A DNA stretch of 64,000 bases from NCBI RefSeq assembly GCF_009664855.1, contig NZ_CP045928.1, forward strand, positions 4,762,443 through 4,826,442. The letters run 5' to 3'. The DNA comes from Flavobacterium sp. SLB02 (GTDB taxonomy: Bacteria > Bacteroidota > Bacteroidia > Flavobacteriales > Flavobacteriaceae). Every line of letters begins with the position of its first letter. Positions within the stretch are counted from its first letter, which is position 1. The position numbers and the translations under genes were made by a program. The notes beneath the pieces were generated by a model. It was not told the DNA's origin, made no database searches, and saw only the letters and a program-made list of their open reading frames with translations. Below, one piece after another: positions 60,898-64,000 of the stretch.

Positions 60898-61265
60898 TTT
60901 TTCTTTTTTTGAATTTCTGAATCGATTATTTTTCTAAGTTCTTCTAATTCTGATGTTGACAAATTGGTTTCTTTGGTAAAAAAAGAAGCAAATTGTGATG
61001 CCGAATTATTAAAGAAACTACTGATTAATCCGTTGACGTGTTTCGAGAAATAAACGGTCTTTTCGACCAAAGGATAATATTCTCGAGAATTTCCGAATTC
61101 GTTATAGGCTACGAATTTCTTATCGATCATTCGTTTCAAAAGCGTTGCAACGGTTGTGGTTGCGGGTTTTGGTTCGGGATAGGCTTCGAGTAAATCTTTC
61201 ATAAAAGCTTTTTCAAGCTTCCAAAGATGTTCCATTAATTGTTCTTCTGAGTTTGATAGTTGCAT
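60894..61265 (-). CDS. BlaI/MecI/CopY-family transcriptional repressor
   Basis: A 123-residue winged-helix repressor: NSEEQLMEHLWKLEKAFMKD (helix 1-2), then TTTVATLLKRMIDKKFVAYN (recognition helix and wing), and a C-terminal dimerisation part ending SELEELRKIIDSEIQ. It controls its own operon with the M56-TonB gene (ATGA overlap at 60894-60897). The cleavage site used by BlaR1-type peptidases cannot be placed from sequence. Confidence 0.94.
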   Translation of the reverse strand: MQLSNSEEQLMEHLWKLEKAFMKDLLEAYPEPKPATTTVATLLKRMIDKKFVAYNEFGNSREYYPLVEKTVYFSKHVNGLISSFFNNSASQFASFFTKETNLSTSELEELRKIIDSEIQKKKK

Positions 61266-61364
61266 TTTTTTTAAGTTTCTAAGTTACTAAGGTTCTGAGT
61301 TGCTGATTTTTTTTTGCCACTGATTAGAATGATTAAAATGATTTTTTTGATGATTACGATTAAT

Positions 61365-61402
61365 CTATATTCTATATTCTATATTCTATATTCTATATTC
61401 TA
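61365..61402. repeat. tandem heptamer CTATATT x5 upstream of the blaI-like gene
   Basis: Five perfect copies of CTATATT plus CTA, 100 bases upstream of the blaI-like start and 43 bases before the 3' end of the next gene. It is surrounded by dispersed repeat pieces (TTGCCACTGATTAGAATGAT at about 61312-61331; CGCGTAGATCCGTTTAATCC at 61411-61430). Confidence 0.85.
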
Positions 61403-61444
61403 AAAAAAACCGCGTAGATCCGTTTAATCCGCTAAACCCGTGGC

Positions 61445-61867
61445 CTATTCTATTGCTTTTTCTGAAATTAAATCGCCGTTATTGTATTTTTTAATTTCGG
61501 TTAATTTTCCTTTATCTGAATAGAATTTCCAATCTCCAAAATAGAACCAATGTGTTTCTACGGCATTGACTTCGATTTTTGTTTTTCCTTTTGATTGTAG
61601 TTTTCCGTTTTCATAATAATATTTGACGGTACAGATTCCGTTTTTGTATTTTTCGGTTTTGTAGATTTTTCCGTTGATGTAGGATTTCCACTTTTTTACC
61701 GGCTGATCATTCTTATAGTATTCGAACGATTTATATGTCGTACTATCTTGTTCATAATTATCAACCCAAAGACCTTCTTTCTTTTTATCAATCTTTTGAT
61801 TGATAGGTTTGCTTTTACAACTTAAAAGCATCATTCCGCAAAAAAATAGTAAAAGAAGGTTTTTCAT
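61445..61867 (-). CDS. MORN/YwqK-like repeat lipoprotein
   Basis: A 140-residue lipoprotein (LFFCGMMLLSC, Cys17, then KSKPINQ) with repeated beta-hairpin units of the YwqK/MORN type: EGLWVDNYEQDSTTYKSFEY, DQPVKKWKSYINGKIYKTEK, YYENGKLQSKGKTKI, FYSDKGKLTEIKKYNNGDLI. Such proteins are sometimes annotated as YwqK-family antitoxins, but nothing here supports that; an envelope-associated role is more likely. The 554 bases upstream hold only repeats. Confidence 0.78.
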   Translation of the reverse strand: MKNLLLLFFCGMMLLSCKSKPINQKIDKKKEGLWVDNYEQDSTTYKSFEYYKNDQPVKKWKSYINGKIYKTEKYKNGICTVKYYYENGKLQSKGKTKIEVNAVETHWFYFGDWKFYSDKGKLTEIKKYNNGDLISEKAIE

Positions 61868-61987
61868 ATTTTTATTTTGACTCTACATTCATAGATGTTG
61901 CTCTACAAATGTAGAGTTATTTTTTTAATGTGCAAGAAAAAAGCTTTTTTTTTTGTTTCAGGTTTCAGGTTTCAAGTTTGCCGAACG

Positions 61988-62136
61988 TTGAATAGGCTCC
62001 AGCTTTAGCTGGGGTTTAAAATAAATGCGCAGAAAATGGCTTTAGCCGAATAATTTCTCAGGCGTTTAAAAATTTTGGCTAAAGCCAATTCTTTTCATCT
62101 AAAAAAATCCCCTAGCTAAAGCTGGAGGCTATTCAA
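61988..62136. repeat. 149-bp nested palindromic element
   Basis: The outer arms 61988-62014 (TTGAATAGGCTCCAGCTTTA...) and 62109-62136 are complementary with one mismatch and one extra base. The inner stretches TGGCTTTAGCCGAA (62037-62050) and TTTTGGCTAAAGCCAATT (62083-62100) form a second inverted pair. It carries no gene and has the look of a MITE or REP/BIME-like element. Confidence 0.8.
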
Positions 62137-62212
62137 TTCTGATGAGAAAAACCTTTGTCACTTTGAGCCTTTGCAACTTTGAACCTTTTTAAACCTTTGA
62201 ATCTTCTTTAAG

Positions 62213-62296
62213 TGTTAGGGATAGGAGCGATATCCTTTTTGTTTTTTCTTTAAAAACAAAAAGATATAGCGGATAGCCCGACCGTAAGAAACGCCC
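62213..62296. repeat. structured intergenic element related to 36813-36884
   Basis: TGTTAGGGATAGGAGCGATA leads into a hairpin CCTTTTTGTTTTT / AAAAACAAAAAG, and then GATATAGCGGATAGCCCGAC followed by GTAAGAAACGCCC. The scheme (GC-rich shoulders around an A/T hairpin, GCGG and CCCG blocks) is like the element after the UbiA gene. It is a probable structured RNA or terminator-type repeat. Confidence 0.5.
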
Positions 62297-62297
62297 A

Positions 62298-62337
62298 TAA
62301 AAAAATCCGCTTACTCTTAAAGAATAAACGGATTGTA
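62298..62337 (-). terminator. terminator of the M20 dipeptidase gene
   Basis: On the minus strand AATCCGTTTA pairs with TAAGCGGATT (one G-U) and seven T follow (62305-62298 on the plus strand as A). It lies about 85 bases past the stop, with two dispersed repeats between. Confidence 0.75.
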
Positions 62338-62345
62338 TCTTAATA

Positions 62346-62420
62346 CCTAACAGGTTTTAGAAACCTGTCAGGAAAATAAACTTTGCGTGCTTTGCGAAAC
62401 CTTAGCGACCTTGCGGTTAA
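62346..62420. repeat. CCTAACAGG hairpin followed by single TTTGCG repeat
   Basis: CCTAACAGGTTT/AAACCTGTCAGG (62346-62372, one G-T pair) is the third copy of that family. CTTTGCGTGCTTTGCGAAAC followed by CTTAGCGACCTTGCGGTTAA (62381-62420) matches the right end of the GxxExxY cassette but has no inverted partner nearby. It abuts the dipeptidase stop codon at 62422. Confidence 0.8.
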
Positions 62421-62421
62421 A

Positions 62422-63810
62422 CTACTTAGAAAGCTCTACGAAATATTTGTAAAACAACGGAATAGTTTCGATTCCTTTTAAGAAATTGAAGATTCCGAAG
62501 TGCTCGTTTGGTGAGTGAATCGCATCGCTGTCTAAACCAAAGCCCATAAGGATGGTTTTGCTTTTTAATTCTTTCTCAAACAAGGCTACAATTGGGATAC
62601 TTCCTCCAGAACGAACCGGAATTGCAGGAACTCCAAAAGTCTCTGTATAAGCTTTGTTTGCCGCTTGATATCCAACGCTGTCAATTGGCGTAACATAACC
62701 TTGCCCACCGTGGTGCGGCGATACTTTTACGGTAACTCCGGACGGAGCAATGCTGGTGAAATGTTTGGTGAACAATTCTGTGATTTCTTCCCAATCCTGA
62801 TTAGGAACCAAACGCATCGAGATTTTAGCGAAAGCTTTGCTCGCAATAACGGTTTTTGCTCCTTCGCCTTGGTATCCGCCCCAGATTCCGTTTACGTCTA
62901 ATGTTGGACGGATTGAGTTGCGTTCGTTGGTTACATATCCTTTTTCGCCGTAAACATCGTTTAGGTCTAAGGCTTTTTTATATTTTTCTAAGCTGAAAGG
63001 CGCTTTTGCCATTTCGGCTCTTTCTTCAGCAGATAATTCCTGAACTTTATCGTAGAAACCAGGAATGGTAATATGATTGTCTTCGTCATGCAAAGAAGCA
63101 ATCATTTTTGCCAGAATATTGATTGGGTTCGCTACTGCCCCACCGTATAAACCTGAATGTAAATCGCGGTTTGGACCTGTAACCTCAACTTCTACATAAC
63201 TTAAACCACGTAAACCTGTCGTGATCGACGGTTGTTGGTTGGAGATCATTCCGGTATCAGAAATTAGGATTACGTCGTTTTTTAGTTTTTCCTGATTGCG
63301 TTCTACGAACCAGGCCAAACTTGCTGAACCTACTTCTTCTTCGCCTTCGATCATGAATTTTACGTTACAAGGTAAAGTATTGGTTTGCACCATAAGCTCC
63401 AAAGCTTTTACGTGCATGTACATTTGTCCTTTGTCATCGCAAGCGCCACGAGCAAAAATTGCGCCTTCCGGATGAATTTCAGTCTTTTTGATTACGGGTT
63501 CGAATGGTGGCGATGTCCATAATTCGATTGGATCTGGTGGTTGAACATCATAATGTCCGTAAACAAGAACTGTAGGTAAATTTGGGTCGATTATTTTCTC
63601 TCCATAAATGATTGGATAGCCCGGAGTATCGCAAATTTCGACTAAATCGCAGCCTGCTTTTGATAAACTTTCCTTTACCGCCTCGGCAGTATCGATAACA
63701 TCTTGCGAATATGCAGTGTCGGCACTTACCGACGGAATTTTTAATAATTCGATCAACTCATTGATAAAGCGATCTTTATGTTGTTGAACGTAGGACTTAA
63801 TATTTTCCAT
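62422..63810 (-). CDS. M20-family dipeptidase
   Basis: A 462-residue zinc peptidase of the M20 (CNDP/DUG1-like) group. Zinc and catalytic residues are seen in VLVYGHYDVQPPDP (His and Asp), ARGACDDKGQMYMHVKALEL (bridging Asp), MIEGEEEVGSASLAWF (Glu-Glu) and DLHSGLYGGAV in the dimerisation lid; the last ligand is in DAIHSPNEH. It hydrolyses dipeptides in the cytosol. The length is normal. A TATTTTTG box on the minus strand (63840-63833) is a probable promoter element. Confidence 0.92.
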   Translation of the reverse strand: MENIKSYVQQHKDRFINELIELLKIPSVSADTAYSQDVIDTAEAVKESLSKAGCDLVEICDTPGYPIIYGEKIIDPNLPTVLVYGHYDVQPPDPIELWTSPPFEPVIKKTEIHPEGAIFARGACDDKGQMYMHVKALELMVQTNTLPCNVKFMIEGEEEVGSASLAWFVERNQEKLKNDVILISDTGMISNQQPSITTGLRGLSYVEVEVTGPNRDLHSGLYGGAVANPINILAKMIASLHDEDNHITIPGFYDKVQELSAEERAEMAKAPFSLEKYKKALDLNDVYGEKGYVTNERNSIRPTLDVNGIWGGYQGEGAKTVIASKAFAKISMRLVPNQDWEEITELFTKHFTSIAPSGVTVKVSPHHGGQGYVTPIDSVGYQAANKAYTETFGVPAIPVRSGGSIPIVALFEKELKSKTILMGFGLDSDAIHSPNEHFGIFNFLKGIETIPLFYKYFVELSK

Positions 63811-63877
63811 TGAAATAATTTTTATAGAATTTCAAAAATACGAAAAAGAGAATTAATATTTTTTTTCAAAAAATGTT

Positions 63878-63906
63878 TTGAAATCTAGAAGTTATGTTTA
63901 TCTTTG
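63878..63906 (+). promoter_or_regulatory. Bacteroidota-type promoter of tRNA-Leu
   Basis: TTG (63878-63880), 18 bases, TATCTTTG (63899-63906), then CACCC, identical to the tRNA-Phe promoter core. The tRNA begins 13 bases downstream of the -7 box. Confidence 0.75.
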
Positions 63907-63919
63907 CACCCACAATTGA

Positions 63920-64000
63920 GCGGATATGGTGAAATTGGTAGACATGCCAGACTTAGGATCTGGTGCCGCAAGGCGTGTAGGTTCGAGTCCTATTATCCGC
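63920..64000 (+). tRNA. tRNA-Leu (TAG), 3' end outside window
   Basis: The acceptor GCGGATA pairs with TATCCGC (63994-64000). The anticodon stem CCAGA/TCTGG holds loop CTTAGGA, giving anticodon TAG. A long variable arm (TGCCGCAAGGCGT) marks the class II form, and the T-loop is GGTTCGAGTCC. The discriminator base and CCA fall beyond the right edge. Confidence 0.95.

Noticed and set aside
61365..61402. CRISPR array
   Set aside because: The tandem units are contiguous 7-mers without spacers; no cas genes and no spaced repeats were seen anywhere in the window.
61445..61867. Toxin-antitoxin module based on the YwqK-like annotation
   Set aside because: The protein is a lipoprotein and no toxin-like gene is adjacent.

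Overview
The window is AT-rich chromosomal DNA from a Bacteroidota bacterium, almost certainly a Flavobacterium-type organism. The evidence is a SusC/SusD outer-membrane uptake system, a type IX secretion C-terminal sorting domain, promoters of the TTTG-N19-TAnnTTTG class instead of sigma-70 boxes, start codons without clear Shine-Dalgarno sequences, and a mevalonate pathway with a GGGP-synthase-type UbiA enzyme. The intergenic DNA is crowded with short dispersed palindromic repeats.

Layout. 1-1.5 kb: a truncated outer-membrane protein gene, coaX and tRNA-Phe. 1.7-5.6 kb: a BtuG-like surface lipoprotein downstream of a cobalamin riboswitch, divergent from an MHS-type transporter. 5.6-26.1 kb: a complete starch/maltodextrin utilisation locus. 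On the minus strand it has susC-susD-susE and a T9SS-secreted GH13 amylase. On the plus strand it has a LacI regulator, an inner-membrane sugar transporter, beta-phosphoglucomutase, a GH65 phosphorylase, a GH97 alpha-glucosidase and two more GH13 enzymes. Inferred route: starch is cut outside the cell, oligosaccharides enter through SusCD, periplasmic GH13 and GH97 trim them, the MFS protein imports maltose, and GH65 plus PgmB yield glucose and glucose-6-phosphate. 26.4-32.6 kb: housekeeping and small regulatory genes (GDPD, flavoprotein, HAD phosphatase, Crp-like regulator, MBL hydrolase, two tandem paralogues, TspO). 32.7-37.9 kb: isoprenoid genes (mvaD, a mevalonate-kinase-like gene, a decayed DUF502 gene, UbiA) and a pseudouridine synthase. 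38-50.8 kb: envelope and unknown genes, a glycosyltransferase plus flippase-like pair, ruvC, hemW, a disrupted GxxExxY nuclease gene between long inverted repeats, and a run of small genes. 51-55 kb: a TonB-dependent receptor with a beta-propeller phytase. 55.1-64 kb: pckA, DUF423, saccharopine dehydrogenase, a BlaI / M56-TonB signalling pair, a MORN-like lipoprotein, an M20 dipeptidase and tRNA-Leu at the edge.

The most unusual content is the repeat biology. (i) A PD-(D/E)XK-family GxxExxY gene, broken at codon 2, lies between 33-bp inverted repeats that match in 32 of 33 positions, begin and end in TTAA, and belong to the 'TTTGCG' repeat family found alone or in pairs elsewhere in the window. 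(ii) Another dispersed repeat has entered two unrelated enzyme genes in the same reading frame, giving the same octapeptide TSTSLSVT in mvaD and in a cyclase-family gene; a third repeat type appears to have entered a glycosyltransferase gene. (iii) Repeats form the immediate 5' leader of several genes. All functional statements come from reading motifs and context; no database search was run.
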